Assembly: GCA_902793605.1 (NCBI GenBank)
Contig: CADBEB010000021.1
Location: 1-64,000 of the forward strand
Source of the DNA: an uncultured Eubacteriales bacterium
GTDB taxonomy: Bacteria > Bacillota > Clostridia > Christensenellales > Aristaeellaceae
Direction: 5' to 3'
DNA length: 64,000 nt
The notes below the pieces were generated by a model. The model was given only the letters and a program-made list of their open reading frames with translations, was not told the DNA's origin and did not search any database. Made by a program: the position numbers and the translations under genes. This document shows positions 17,153 through 25,351 of the stretch, piece after piece; positions within the stretch are counted from its first letter, which is position 1, and each line of letters starts with the position of its first letter.

Positions 17153-19312
17153 TCAGTAGCCAAACAGAACCTGAAGCGTCATTGTTCCGCACTTGCCGTC
17201 CGGAGTAAGCCCGTTGGCGCTCTGGAACGCCTTCACCGCCGCGACCGTCGTGTCGTCATACTCCCCGGTGATCGAGTCCAGGAATCCCAGCTGGATCAGG
17301 CAGTCCTGGATCTGCACCACCAGGTCACCCTTGTCCCCGGCCTTCGCCGTGTCGTATTCCACCTTCGACGCCGTCGCGGCGATCGCGTCGCTGGAATACA
17401 TCTTGCTCAGCGTCTTGCTTCCCGCGATGCCGTCCACCGGCGTCAGGTTGTTCTGGATCTGGAATTCACGCACCGCGTCCGCGGTCGTCGTGCCGTATTT
17501 CCCGTCGATCGCCCCGTCGTAGTACCCCAGTTCGTACAGGGTGTACTGCAGGTTCTTGACGCTCTTTCCTTCCTCGCCCTCGTACATCGAGGCGTAGGTA
17601 ATGTTCGACCTGCTGCCGTACAGCACCCGCTGCGTCGCCGGTCCGGCCTTGCCGTCCACCGTCAGGTTGTTCCGCAGCTGGAAGGCCATCACCGCCGCCT
17701 GCGTTCCCTCGCCGTATCGGCCGTCGACGTTCCCGTTGTAGTAGCCCAGGTCCTTCAGCCGCTTCTGCAGGGTCCTCACCTGCTCGCTCTCCGTCCCGTT
17801 CTCCAGCGTCACATATCCGGTCGAGGCGATGTCGCTCGTATCCCGTCCGCTGTTGTTCACCGTAGCGGTCGTATTGCTGCCGGAGCTGCTGCCCGAACCT
17901 CCGCTCGAACTCCCGCCCGAGCCGCTCCCCGAGGTGCTGTTCGCGCTGCTCCCGATGCTGCTGCCCGATCTCCCGCCCGAGCTGCTGTTCGAACTGCTGT
18001 TCGTGCTCCCTTCGGAGATCTTCACGGCGTTGCCCTGGGCCTTCTGCGCCGTCCCGGAGTACAGCTTGCTCTGCGTGGCGGTCCCGGCCTTGCCGTCCGC
18101 CGTCAGGTTGTTGTTCTTCTGGAAGGCGATCACCGCCGCCTGCGTCGCCACGCCGAAGCTCCCGTCGACGCTCCCGCTCAGGTAGCCCAGGTCTTTCAGC
18201 TTCTGCTGCAGCCTGCGCACCTCGCTCCCGGTGCTGCCCATCTCCAGGGTATCCGGCTTGCTTGAGCTGCCGCTGCTCCCGGAGGAATTGTTCTGTTTCG
18301 AGGATCCGTTCCGCGCCGCGTTCGTAGAGTACAGCGCCTGCAGCGTATCCGGCCCGGCGATGCCGTCCTCCCACAAGCCCTTGGTCTTCTTCTGGAAGGC
18401 CATCACCGCTGCCTTCGTCGCCTCGTCGTATCTGCCCGTCACCCGTCCGCTCAGCCAGCCCAGCTCGATCAGCCGCCGCTGCAGCGTCTCGACCTTCTTG
18501 CCCTTCGCCCCGATGTCCAGATAGTAGTCCTTGCTCAGGTTCGGGGTCGCGGTCGGCCGCGGGGTGTTCGTCTTCTTCGGGGTTGGTTTCGCGGTGGGTT
18601 TGTTCGTCTTCTTCGGCGCCGCCGTCGCGCGGGCTTCCTTTGCGCTCACCGCCGTCTTCGTGTTCATTTTCGCCAGCGTCTGCTTCCCGACCTTGCCGTC
18701 GGCGCTCAGTCCGTTCGCCTTCTGGAACGCCTTCACGGCCGCCTCCGTCGCCGGGCCGAAGTCGCCGTCCGCGCTTCCGTTGTAGTAGCCCAGTTCCTTC
18801 AGCCGCTTCTGCACCGCGCGCACCGCGTCGCTGCCCTTGAAGCCGCGCTGCAGGCTCGGCGGGGTCTGCGTCGGGGTCACCGGCGCCTCCGTCGGCTTGG
18901 GCGTCTCCGGCTCCTCCGTCACCACGGCGATCGTCGCGTTGCCGCCCCCTTCCGGTGTGATCGTCACGTTGTCGAACACGATCACGCTGCTCGTCGGGTT
19001 CGGGGTCGGCGTCGTGCCGTCCTGTACCGTGCCCCAGTCGTTCCAGCCGTTTCCGCCGCCTTCGGGCGGAGTGGGCGTAGGCGTCTGGATGCCCGAGGTT
19101 TCGCCGCCGAAGATATTCTGCGTCTCGATGACGATCGTGTCCGGCGTCACCGCGACCGTGGCCGTCGGGGCCAGGGTCTGGAAGGGCAGGGCGTTCCCCG
19201 CGCCCGTCGGCGCTCCGGTGTTCACGTCGTCCGGCGCGTTGTAGCAACCGGTCAGGATCAGGCACAGGGCCAGCACCGCCGCCAGCGCCACGATCTTCAG
19301 GATCTTCTTCAT
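17153..19312 (-). CDS. Lipoprotein with six peptidoglycan-binding repeats
   Basis: A 719-residue exported protein. The signal peptide ends in a lipobox (LTGC, Cys23). A Pro/Thr-rich linker (to about 150) precedes six PG_binding_1 domains starting near residues 155, 265, 365, 510, 585 and 655, each with the pattern VRxLQxxLxxLGYY.G..DG.YG..TxxAVxxFQ. Linkers are Lys/Pro/Thr-rich (KPTPKKTNTPRPTATP) and then Ser/Gly-rich. No catalytic domain is present, so it probably tethers the membrane to peptidoglycan. The start at 19312 follows AAGGAGGGAGACGGG; the longer frame to 19465 runs back into the barnase-like gene and is rejected. The upstream gene ends 14 nt away, so the two are likely co-transcribed. 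Confidence 0.92.
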   Translation of the reverse strand: MKKILKIVALAAVLALCLILTGCYNAPDDVNTGAPTGAGNALPFQTLAPTATVAVTPDTIVIETQNIFGGETSGIQTPTPTPPEGGGNGWNDWGTVQDGTTPTPNPTSSVIVFDNVTITPEGGGNATIAVVTEEPETPKPTEAPVTPTQTPPSLQRGFKGSDAVRAVQKRLKELGYYNGSADGDFGPATEAAVKAFQKANGLSADGKVGKQTLAKMNTKTAVSAKEARATAAPKKTNKPTAKPTPKKTNTPRPTATPNLSKDYYLDIGAKGKKVETLQRRLIELGWLSGRVTGRYDEATKAAVMAFQKKTKGLWEDGIAGPDTLQALYSTNAARNGSSKQNNSSGSSGSSSKPDTLEMGSTGSEVRRLQQKLKDLGYLSGSVDGSFGVATQAAVIAFQKNNNLTADGKAGTATQSKLYSGTAQKAQGNAVKISEGSTNSSSNSSSGGRSGSSIGSSANSTSGSGSGGSSSGGSGSSSGSNTTATVNNSGRDTSDIASTGYVTLENGTESEQVRTLQKRLKDLGYYNGNVDGRYGEGTQAAVMAFQLRNNLTVDGKAGPATQRVLYGSRSNITYASMYEGEEGKSVKNLQYTLYELGYYDGAIDGKYGTTTADAVREFQIQNNLTPVDGIAGSKTLSKMYSSDAIAATASKVEYDTAKAGDKGDLVVQIQDCLIQLGFLDSITGEYDDTTVAAVKAFQSANGLTPDGKCGTMTLQVLFGY

Positions 19313-19326
19313 CCCGTCTCCCTCCT

Positions 19327-19842
19327 TCAGGGTTTCGATGCACTCTCGGAAGGACTCATTTCCGTAAAGGTGTTGTAGTGGTCCTCCGTATACCATACGT
19401 GGCCGTCGTTCGAATAGATGATGCGGTACGCGTTCCGCTTCCCGCCGGTGTAGAAACAGTCGCACTCGTAGTACTTCCGTCCCTTCACCTTCGGCAGCTT
19501 TCCTTCGTAGTTCCCAAAGTAGTCCCCGCCGATGCTCATCCCCGGCGCCACGTCGCTCACGTAGTTGTAGCTGCTGTCCCAGCCCAGGTCTCTTGCCTCC
19601 TGCTTCGTGATGAAGTTCTCCGGCAGCTCTCCATGCTCGAACAGGTAATCCGCGATCCGCTGCGGCTCAATGATCGGCCCCGGCTCTTCCGTCGCTTCGG
19701 GAACAGCCGTCACAGCGGGCGTCGGCGTCGTGTTCTTCTTCTTTTTGCCCGTCACGGCAGCGTCTGCTGCACAGCTGCTCAGGACCAGCACCGCGGCCAT
19801 CAGCAGCGCAACCAGGGCGATTAATCTTGTCTTTCTCTTCAT
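19327..19842 (-). CDS. Barnase-like ribonuclease lipoprotein
   Basis: A 171-residue protein. A signal peptide ends in lipobox LSSC (Cys24); a Lys/Pro/Thr linker (about 30-60) leads to a complete barnase/RNase N1-type domain (about 60-162). It aligns with barnase through IADYL...LPENFITKQEARDLGW, DVAPGMSIGGDYFGN.EGKLP and DHYNTFT. Barnase residues K27, E73, R83, R87 and H102 correspond to K80, E126, R136, R140 and H155; R59 corresponds to a Tyr. An active extracellular or surface RNase is expected. No barstar-like inhibitor gene is adjacent. I start at ATG 19842, which has GAGG 6 nt upstream; the ATG at 19854 has no such site. Confidence 0.92.
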   Translation of the reverse strand: MKRKTRLIALVALLMAAVLVLSSCAADAAVTGKKKKNTTPTPAVTAVPEATEEPGPIIEPQRIADYLFEHGELPENFITKQEARDLGWDSSYNYVSDVAPGMSIGGDYFGNYEGKLPKVKGRKYYECDCFYTGGKRNAYRIIYSNDGHVWYTEDHYNTFTEMSPSESASKP

Positions 19843-19857
19843 GTCAAGCCTCATAAC

Positions 19858-19992
19858 GTGTCATTCCGACCGAAGCGGAGGAATCTCCTCCGTTTCAGAC
19901 CGGTGTCATTCCGACCGAAGTGGAGGAATCCCCTCCGTTTCAGACCGGTGTCATTCCGACCGAAGTGGAGGAATCTCCTCCGTTTCAGGCCG
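19858..19992. repeat. Three tandem 45-bp family A units
   Basis: GTGTCATTCCGACCGAAG recurs at 19858, 19903 and 19948, each followed by GGAATC.CCTCCGTTTCAG. They fill the gap between the rlmH stop and the barnase-like gene, whose promoter must lie within or upstream of them. Confidence 0.92.
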
Positions 19993-19993
19993 A

Positions 19994-20473
19994 TTACTTA
20001 TGATACCTCTCCCCCGCGTTGATCTTCTCCGCCCGGTACAGCTGCTCCAGCAGCATCACCCGTGCCAGCCGGTGCGGAAACGTCATTCGGCTCATGCTGA
20101 GTTCTTCATCAGCTCTTGCCAGAACGTTCGACCCCAGTCCCAGGCTCCCGCCGATCACGAACACCACCCGGCTTACCCCGCCGGTCCGCAGCTCCTCCAG
20201 GTGCTTCGCCAGCTCCTCCGAGCTCCGCTGCTTCCCTTCGATCGTCATCGCGATCACCCGGTCGCCCGGCCGGATCTTCCCGAGCAGTGCCTCCCCTTCC
20301 CGGGTCTTCACCTGCTCCTCCAGCGCCGGAGAATTCCCCGCCGGCTCCGGCAGGTCCGGGATCTCGATCTCCTCGTACTTTCCGTACCGGCCCAGCCGCT
20401 TCAGGTACTCGTCCGCCATCTCCCGGTAGGCCTTATCCTTCATCTTCCCGACGCACAGGATCGCCGCGCTCAC
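19994..20473 (-). CDS. rlmH: 23S rRNA (pseudouridine1915-N3)-methyltransferase RlmH
   Basis: A SPOUT methyltransferase acting on helix 69 of the 70S ribosome. Translated from GTG 20473 it is 159 residues, the standard length, with ILCVGKMKDKAYREM, the knot motif VVFVIGGSLGLG and the C-terminal RMTFPHRLARVMLLEQLYRA plus GERYHK. The GTG overlaps the stop of the regulator gene (GTGA), so the two are coupled. Longer starts run into the regulator and are rejected. Confidence 0.95.
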   Translation of the reverse strand: MSAAILCVGKMKDKAYREMADEYLKRLGRYGKYEEIEIPDLPEPAGNSPALEEQVKTREGEALLGKIRPGDRVIAMTIEGKQRSSEELAKHLEELRTGGVSRVVFVIGGSLGLGSNVLARADEELSMSRMTFPHRLARVMLLEQLYRAEKINAGERYHK

Positions 20474-21561
20474 AGCTTCTCCACCCGCGGCAGGCTCTCC
20501 CGCTCGATCAGCGTCCAGTTCATGCTCACGCTCTTTTCCCGTTCCCCGGCGATCATCCGCAGCAGCTTCTCCGCGCACAGGGCGCCGAAGGCCTCCTTCG
20601 GATGCCCGAGGGTCGTCAGCTTCGGCTCCACCATCTCGGCGAACGTCGCGTTGTCAAACCCGATGAACCCCATGTCCTCCGGCAGCTTCATTCCTTCCTT
20701 CTGCAGGATCGCCATCAGGCTGATCGCGAACACGTCGTTGTAGCACGTCATGCAGTCGACGTTCCCCTTCAGCAGCTTCTTCACGAACGCCTGCCCCTTC
20801 GTGGTCTTCAGCAGCGTCATCCGCTCTTCCGTCCCGAACAGCAGCAGCCGGTCGTCCGGCACCCTGATCCCCTGGCTGTTCATCTCGTCCAGGAAACCCT
20901 TCAGCCGTTCCTTCCCCTGCCGGTCGTCCGTCTTGAACATTCCGCCCGGATTCCGGTATCCCCGGCTCAGCACTTCCTGCGCCGCGATCCGCCCGCCGCC
21001 GTAGTCGTCCATCACCACGTGAGGGATCTGGCTCAGCTCCGGGTTGTATCCGTTCATGAACAGCAGCGGGATGTTCCGCTCCTCCAGCCGTCGGTACAGG
21101 TCGTAATTCTCGGCCGCCATGGCCGTCCGCGTCCCCTCGACGATCAGGCCGTCCACCTGCCCGTCCAGCATCCGCTCCAGGATGTTCCGCTCGGTCCGGC
21201 TGTCGTTGTAGGTCGCGCTCAGGTTCATGACCGCCCCGTTCGCGTTCAGCACGGATTCCATCCCCTGCACGATGCTGGGGAAGATGTAGTCCGTGATGTA
21301 CGTCGTCACCACGCCCACGTGGACCGTGCCCTGCCGCTTCCGCGGCCCGTGGCGCACGTAGGTGCCGCTGCCCCGGCGCCGGTCCACCAGCCCGTCGTCC
21401 TCCAGCAGGGCGATCGCCTGCCGCACGGTCTGCCGGGACACGTTGAACCGGAAGCGCAGTTCCTCTTCCGTCATCAGGGTCTGCCCGTCCCGGAATTTCC
21501 CTTCCGCGATCTCCTTGCGCAGGGTGTCTGCCACCTGAAGATACTTGGGCTGTTCCGCCAC
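20470..21561 (-). CDS. GntR-type regulator with LacI-like sensor (AraR-like)
   Basis: A transcriptional repressor-type protein of 363 residues: winged helix (about 1-70; EELRFRFNVSRQTVRQAIALLEDDGLV), then a periplasmic-binding-protein-like domain (about 80-360; VGVVTTYITDYIFPSIVQGME, IGFDNATFAEM). AraR has this architecture and senses a sugar; the ligand here is unknown. I start at GTG 21561, 10 nt from AAAGGA; a GTG at 21570 is only 1 nt from it. An inverted repeat upstream of its own promoter suggests autoregulation. Its coupling to rlmH is odd. Confidence 0.88.
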   Translation of the reverse strand: MAEQPKYLQVADTLRKEIAEGKFRDGQTLMTEEELRFRFNVSRQTVRQAIALLEDDGLVDRRRGSGTYVRHGPRKRQGTVHVGVVTTYITDYIFPSIVQGMESVLNANGAVMNLSATYNDSRTERNILERMLDGQVDGLIVEGTRTAMAAENYDLYRRLEERNIPLLFMNGYNPELSQIPHVVMDDYGGGRIAAQEVLSRGYRNPGGMFKTDDRQGKERLKGFLDEMNSQGIRVPDDRLLLFGTEERMTLLKTTKGQAFVKKLLKGNVDCMTCYNDVFAISLMAILQKEGMKLPEDMGFIGFDNATFAEMVEPKLTTLGHPKEAFGALCAEKLLRMIAGEREKSVSMNWTLIERESLPRVEKL

Positions 21562-21593
21562 TCGAAACACATCCTTTCCGGTATGTTGTTTTC

Positions 21594-21622
21594 ATTTTAC
21601 CAGACAAATCCATACAAATCAA
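21594..21622 (-). promoter_or_regulatory. Predicted promoter of the GntR/LacI-like regulator
   Basis: Minus strand: -35 TTGATT (21617-21622), 17-nt spacer, -10 TAAAAT (21594-21599), about 33 nt before the chosen start codon. Confidence 0.75.
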
Positions 21623-21623
21623 T

Positions 21624-21652
21624 AAGTTGTACGTAAAAAGTACGAACAAGTA
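21624..21652. promoter_or_regulatory. Putative operator, imperfect inverted repeat
   Basis: Two half-sites face each other, TTGTACGTA (plus) and TTGTTCGTACT (minus), around an A-rich centre, immediately upstream of the -35 box. The shape resembles AraR operators (TTGTACG-type half-sites). It also lies between divergent genes, so it could control the NusG paralogue too. Confidence 0.6.
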
Positions 21653-21672
21653 TTCCTCCCCACCACAACAGG

Positions 21673-21701
21673 TTGACTCTCTCTTCCTTTTATGCCACAA
21701 T
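21673..21701 (+). promoter_or_regulatory. Possible promoter for the NusG paralogue
   Basis: Plus strand: TTGACT (21673-21678), 17-nt spacer, CACAAT (21696-21701). The -10 box is weak, and TATGAT at 21705-21710 is an alternative with longer spacing. Confidence 0.4.
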
Positions 21702-21765
21702 ACTTATGATATCATGGTCTTCCCGGCGGGTGCGGGGCGCAGCCCCACCACCAATTAATCCCCGT

Positions 21766-21809
21766 CCCCACGCAGGTCAATTGGCAATACAGACCTGTAA
21801 TGCGTGGGG
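21766..21809 (+). promoter_or_regulatory. Leader hairpin before the NusG paralogue
   Basis: CCCCACGCA (21766-21774) pairs with TGCGTGGGG (21801-21809), and inside it GGTC (21775-21778) pairs with GACC (21792-21795). The hairpin ends 22 nt before the start codon and is not followed by a T-run, so it is not a standard terminator. It could be an RNA control element. Confidence 0.55.
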
Positions 21810-21831
21810 AAGGGGGAAAGGGTTAAAACAA

Positions 21832-22359
21832 ATGTACGTCTATTGCATGTTCTGCGAGACCCAGCGCTGCAAGGTCATCGCAAACCTCATGGAGATCCGC
21901 GGCGCCCTGCGCTCCTTCTCCCCCCAGATCGTAAGACGCCAGCGCAAAAAAGGCGTGAACCGGGAGGTTCAGTTCGACCTCCTCCCCGGCTACGTCTTCG
22001 TCTTCAGCGAGGAGCGCATGGTCGACTATACCCAGTTCTTCGGCATGGACGGCGTCATCCGCCGCGTCGGCAAGCAGGACACCGGTTATGAGCTCGCCGG
22101 CTCCGATCTCGATTTCGCCATGAAGCTCTTCGAGAAGGACGGCCTCGTCGGCTCCATGAAAACCTGCAGCATCGGGGATAAGGTTACCCTCGAGGATCCC
22201 CTCTTCAACGGCTGCCAGGGAAAGATCACCCGCATCGACTGGCGCAAGGAGCGCGCCCGCGTCGACTTCGTCTTCGATAACATGGCCTGCCATACCTGGA
22301 TCTCCATCGACGGCATCAAGTCCCAAAAGAAGGATAAAGATCCGTTATCGGAAACCTGA
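21832..22359 (+). CDS. Specialised NusG paralogue (NGN plus KOW domains)
   Basis: A 175-residue protein with a NusG N-terminal domain (about 1-95: YVYCMFCETQRCKVI, FDLLPGYVFVFSEE) and a C-terminal KOW domain (about 120-165: GDKVTLEDPLFNGCQGKITRIDW). It is not the housekeeping NusG: the first strand has three cysteines, and the gene is not beside secE or rplK. Paralogues such as RfaH, UpxY and LoaP promote readthrough of long surface-glycan or antibiotic operons. A large glycan cluster begins 3 kb away on the other strand, so this protein may act on it in trans. ATG 21832 is preceded by AAGGGGGAAAGGG. Confidence 0.87.
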   Translation: MYVYCMFCETQRCKVIANLMEIRGALRSFSPQIVRRQRKKGVNREVQFDLLPGYVFVFSEERMVDYTQFFGMDGVIRRVGKQDTGYELAGSDLDFAMKLFEKDGLVGSMKTCSIGDKVTLEDPLFNGCQGKITRIDWRKERARVDFVFDNMACHTWISIDGIKSQKKDKDPLSET

Positions 22360-22449
22360 AACCCACCGTGTCATTCCGACCGCTCCGTGTCAAAAGATCC
22401 GTTATCGGAAACCTGAAACCCGCCGTGTCATTCCGACAGCTCCGTGTCA
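22336..22449 (+). repeat. 57-bp direct duplication overlapping the NusG-paralogue 3' end
   Basis: The segment from AAAGATCCGTTATCGG at 22336 is repeated from 22393 with period 57. The first copy holds the last eight codons and stop of the NusG paralogue plus a family A end; the second is noncoding. Confidence 0.85.
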
Positions 22450-22547
22450 TTCTGAGCGAAGGCGGTAGCCGGAGTCGAAGAATCTCCTTCGGAACAGATT
22501 ATGACCCGTTTGCGTGGGAGATCCCTCCACTTCGGTCGGGATGACAC
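22368..22547. repeat. Cluster of family A repeats
   Basis: GTGTCATTCCGAC occurs at 22368 and again one 57-bp period later. A copy starting GTGTCATTCTGAGCGAAGG follows, then an inverted end TTCGGTCGGGATGACAC closing at 22547. They fill the gap before the TrmH-family gene. Confidence 0.8.
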
Positions 22548-22574
22548 CATAACCCCGCAGAAAGGACCCCTTCC

Positions 22575-23300
22575 ATGCCTTCACTTTCTCCCTACTCTCC
22601 TGCCCTGGACTATTCCTACGCCCCGGGCGTCTTCCCCTCCATGGAATGCCTGAAGCACCGGCCGGACGCTGTCCGCCGCCTGCTCCTGCATTCTTCCGCC
22701 GCCGGCCGCGACGGCGCGGATAAGCTCCGCGGCCTCGCGGAGTCCCTCGGCGTCCGCGTCGAGGAGGCCGACCGCGCCCTGGCGCGCATCAGCGGCAAGG
22801 AAAACTGCTTCGCCGCCGCCGTCTTCGCCAAGTTCGAGGACGCTCTCGATCCTGCGAAGCCCCATGTCGTCCTCCATCATCCGGGCGACTCCGGCAACGT
22901 CGGCACCATCCTGCGCACCGCCCTCGGCTTTGGTGTGGAGGATGTGGCCCTCATCCGCCCCTGCGTGGACCTTTTCGACCCGAAGACCGTCCGCGCCAGC
23001 ATGGGCAGCCTTTTCTCCCTGCGCGTCCGCCTGTACGATTCCTTCGGATCCTATCTCGAATCCTTCCCGGCTCACACCCTCTACCCCTTCATGCTGGACG
23101 CCTCCCGGCCCCTCCATGAAGTCCTGCAGGCCAAGCCCGCGGCACCCTGGACCCTCATCTTCGGCAACGAAGGCAGCGGCCTCCCGCCCGAATTCGCCTC
23201 CTGCGGCCAGCCTGTCCGCATCGAGAGTAACGACAGGATTGATTCCCTCAACCTCGCCATCGCCGCAGGAATCGCGATCTATGAGTTCTCGAGGTTCTGA
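22575..23300 (+). CDS. TrmH/SpoU-family RNA 2'-O-methyltransferase
   Basis: A SPOUT methyltransferase of 241 residues, probably for rRNA or tRNA ribose. Motif 1 is HHPGDSGNVGTILRTALGFG, motif 2 IFGNEGSGLPPE and motif 3 NDRIDSLNLAIAAGIAIYEF. The N-terminal ~80 residues are a substrate-binding region unlike the short TrmL type. The exact target base is not readable from sequence. ATG with AGAAAGGA upstream. It shares the plus strand with the NusG paralogue but is separated by repeats. Confidence 0.92.
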   Translation: MPSLSPYSPALDYSYAPGVFPSMECLKHRPDAVRRLLLHSSAAGRDGADKLRGLAESLGVRVEEADRALARISGKENCFAAAVFAKFEDALDPAKPHVVLHHPGDSGNVGTILRTALGFGVEDVALIRPCVDLFDPKTVRASMGSLFSLRVRLYDSFGSYLESFPAHTLYPFMLDASRPLHEVLQAKPAAPWTLIFGNEGSGLPPEFASCGQPVRIESNDRIDSLNLAIAAGIAIYEFSRF

Positions 23301-23340
23301 CGCTCCCCTGGTTCTGTTGCAACACAAGCCAGCAAACCGG

Positions 23341-23432
23341 CAGCCCGCCGTGGTACTGGGGGGACGGTTCTTGCAGTAACACAAATGTGGAACGAGAGAA
23401 CCGTCCCCATCCGTACCACGGCATCAGGGCTG
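23341..23432. repeat. Family B inverted repeat
   Basis: Outer arms CAGCCC and GGGCTG; inner arms CGTGGTAC...GGGGGACGGTTCT and AGAACCGTCCCC...GTACCACG. It lies between the TrmH-family and sulfatase-like genes. Confidence 0.88.
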
Positions 23433-23490
23433 CATACCACCCCTGCAGGTTCCGCTACAGGCCTGCATAGATTACTCAAGGAGCACACTT

Positions 23491-25242
23491 ATGCGCAAGA
23501 AACCCTTCCTCACCATTTTCCTCTGCGTCCTCCTCCCGGCGCTGACCGTCCTCTTCTTCTCCCCCCTGGAGGTCGTCGCCCTGAACGCCGGCGAGTTCTT
23601 CTTTCCCCTCGCCAACGTCTGGTGGTTCCAGCTCCTGGTCTGCCTCGCCGGCTCCCTGCTCCTGGCCCTCCTGCTGTCCCTCCTCCCTGCCCGCGCAGGC
23701 CTCACCGCCGCCGCGGCCGCCCTGGGCCTGGGCGTCGCCGCCTATGTCCAGATCCTTTTCCTGAACAGCCTCGTCCCGTCCCTCACCGGTCAGGCGATCA
23801 ACCTCTCTTCCGGCGGCAAGGTCGTGAACCTCCTCATCTGGATCGCGATCACTCTCCTGGCCATCCTCCTGGTCTTCCTTTTCTCGAAGAAGTTCCGGAA
23901 GACCGCCGAACTCGCCATGCGCGCCGTCGCCGCCGCCCTCATCGTCATGCAGCTTGTCGGCTTCCTCTCTTCCGCCCTCACCATGGATACGGAGGTGACC
24001 GAAGATCGCCAGAATCATGTTCTCTCCGCCCGGGGCCAGTTCGACCTTGGCTCCGATACCAACGTCGTCGTTTTCGTCATTGACACCGCGGACGGCGCCT
24101 GGGCCCGGGAGATGCTGGACCGCTGGCCGGACCTGAAGGATACCCTCTCCGGCTGGACCTGGTATCCCAACGCCACCAGCCGCTATAACCGCACCTACCC
24201 CTCCCTTACCTACATGCTCACCGGCCAGACCTGTCATTTCGACAAGCCTGTCCCGGTCTATGTGAATGAAGCCTTCACAAATGGCGCCGCCTTCCTGAAG
24301 AACCTCGCGGACGCCGGCGTCGATACCCGCATCCTCACCCCCGATCCGGACCTGGTCTCTGACCTCGCCGATCCCTATATCGCCAACGCCGTCAACTATG
24401 ACTATGCCGACTTCGGCAATCTCTACCTCCCCCGCCTGGAGAAGGTCCTCCTGCGCATCGGGATCTATAAATCCGCACCCTATCTCCTCAAGAACTACGG
24501 CCTTTACGATATGAACTATGTCAACACCGCCTCCTTTAAGATCCATAACGACCCGGAGACAAAGTACGGCAACTATGACTATGAGTTCTATGCGAAGCTG
24601 AGATCAAACGGCCTCACCGTTTCAGATACCGCTGCCAAAGCCTTCCGCTTCTACCATACCGCCGGCACGCATATCGGCGTCTTCTGGGGCGAGGATCTCG
24701 TCCCCGATCCGAACCGCACCGGCACGGAGGACTATCCCGCCGCCCTGCGCGGCTGCTTCCGGAACGTCGAGGAGTATATCGCCCGCCTGAAGGACCTTGG
24801 CCTCTATGATTCCGCCACCATCATCGTCACCGCGGACCACGGCTCCAACTTCGGCGTCCCGTATGGCCAGCCCCTGGAACGCACCACCTCCGCCACCCCT
24901 GTCATGATGGTCAAGTATGCCCATTCCGACCTCACCCGGCCCCTGCAGGAGGATAAAGCTCCCGTCTCCCAGGACGAGCTCTTCGCCACCGTGGAGCAGG
25001 CCCTCTCCGCCGCCCCCTCCGGCCTCGGCAGCGGAAAAACGTTTAAGGACTTCACCGAAGGTGAAGCCCGTGACCGTTTCTATGATTTTATCGCCTACCA
25101 TAACCACCTGGCCGGTGAGATCGCCGTCCGGGAATACCTCATCGACGGGGACGCCGAGGATATCGCGAACTATCACCTCACCGGCAACTGGTGGGACGTT
25201 CTCTACTCCGTCCAGCCCATCAGCGACGAACCGTTCCCGTAA
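23491..25242 (+). CDS. Membrane sulfatase-family enzyme (LTA-synthase-like)
   Basis: A 583-residue protein with an N-terminal hydrophobic region of about five segments (to residue ~165) and an extracellular alkaline-phosphatase-superfamily domain. Metal-ligand motifs are FVIDTADG (near 185) and TADHGSNFG (near 450). A candidate nucleophile Thr is in RYNRTYPSLTYMLTG. This layout matches phosphoglycerol or phosphoethanolamine transferases that decorate or build surface polymers, although the N-terminal helices differ from classic LtaS. AAGGAG precedes the ATG. The adjacent glycan cluster fits a role in wall-polymer modification; hydrolase activity is an alternative. Confidence 0.82.
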   Translation: MRKKPFLTIFLCVLLPALTVLFFSPLEVVALNAGEFFFPLANVWWFQLLVCLAGSLLLALLLSLLPARAGLTAAAAALGLGVAAYVQILFLNSLVPSLTGQAINLSSGGKVVNLLIWIAITLLAILLVFLFSKKFRKTAELAMRAVAAALIVMQLVGFLSSALTMDTEVTEDRQNHVLSARGQFDLGSDTNVVVFVIDTADGAWAREMLDRWPDLKDTLSGWTWYPNATSRYNRTYPSLTYMLTGQTCHFDKPVPVYVNEAFTNGAAFLKNLADAGVDTRILTPDPDLVSDLADPYIANAVNYDYADFGNLYLPRLEKVLLRIGIYKSAPYLLKNYGLYDMNYVNTASFKIHNDPETKYGNYDYEFYAKLRSNGLTVSDTAAKAFRFYHTAGTHIGVFWGEDLVPDPNRTGTEDYPAALRGCFRNVEEYIARLKDLGLYDSATIIVTADHGSNFGVPYGQPLERTTSATPVMMVKYAHSDLTRPLQEDKAPVSQDELFATVEQALSAAPSGLGSGKTFKDFTEGEARDRFYDFIAYHNHLAGEIAVREYLIDGDAEDIANYHLTGNWWDVLYSVQPISDEPFP

Positions 25243-25250
25243 CCCCCTCC

Positions 25251-25351
25251 GTGTCATCTCGAGCGGAACGTAGTGGAGTCGAGAGATCTCCCCCGTTCCT
25301 CCCCCGTGTCATCTCGAGCGGAACGCAGTGGAGTCGAGAGATCTCCCCCGT
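25251..25351. repeat. Two family A repeats
   Basis: Two copies of GTGTCATCTCGAGCGGAACG...GAGATCTCCCCCGTT in plus orientation fill the whole gap between two converging genes. Confidence 0.88.
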
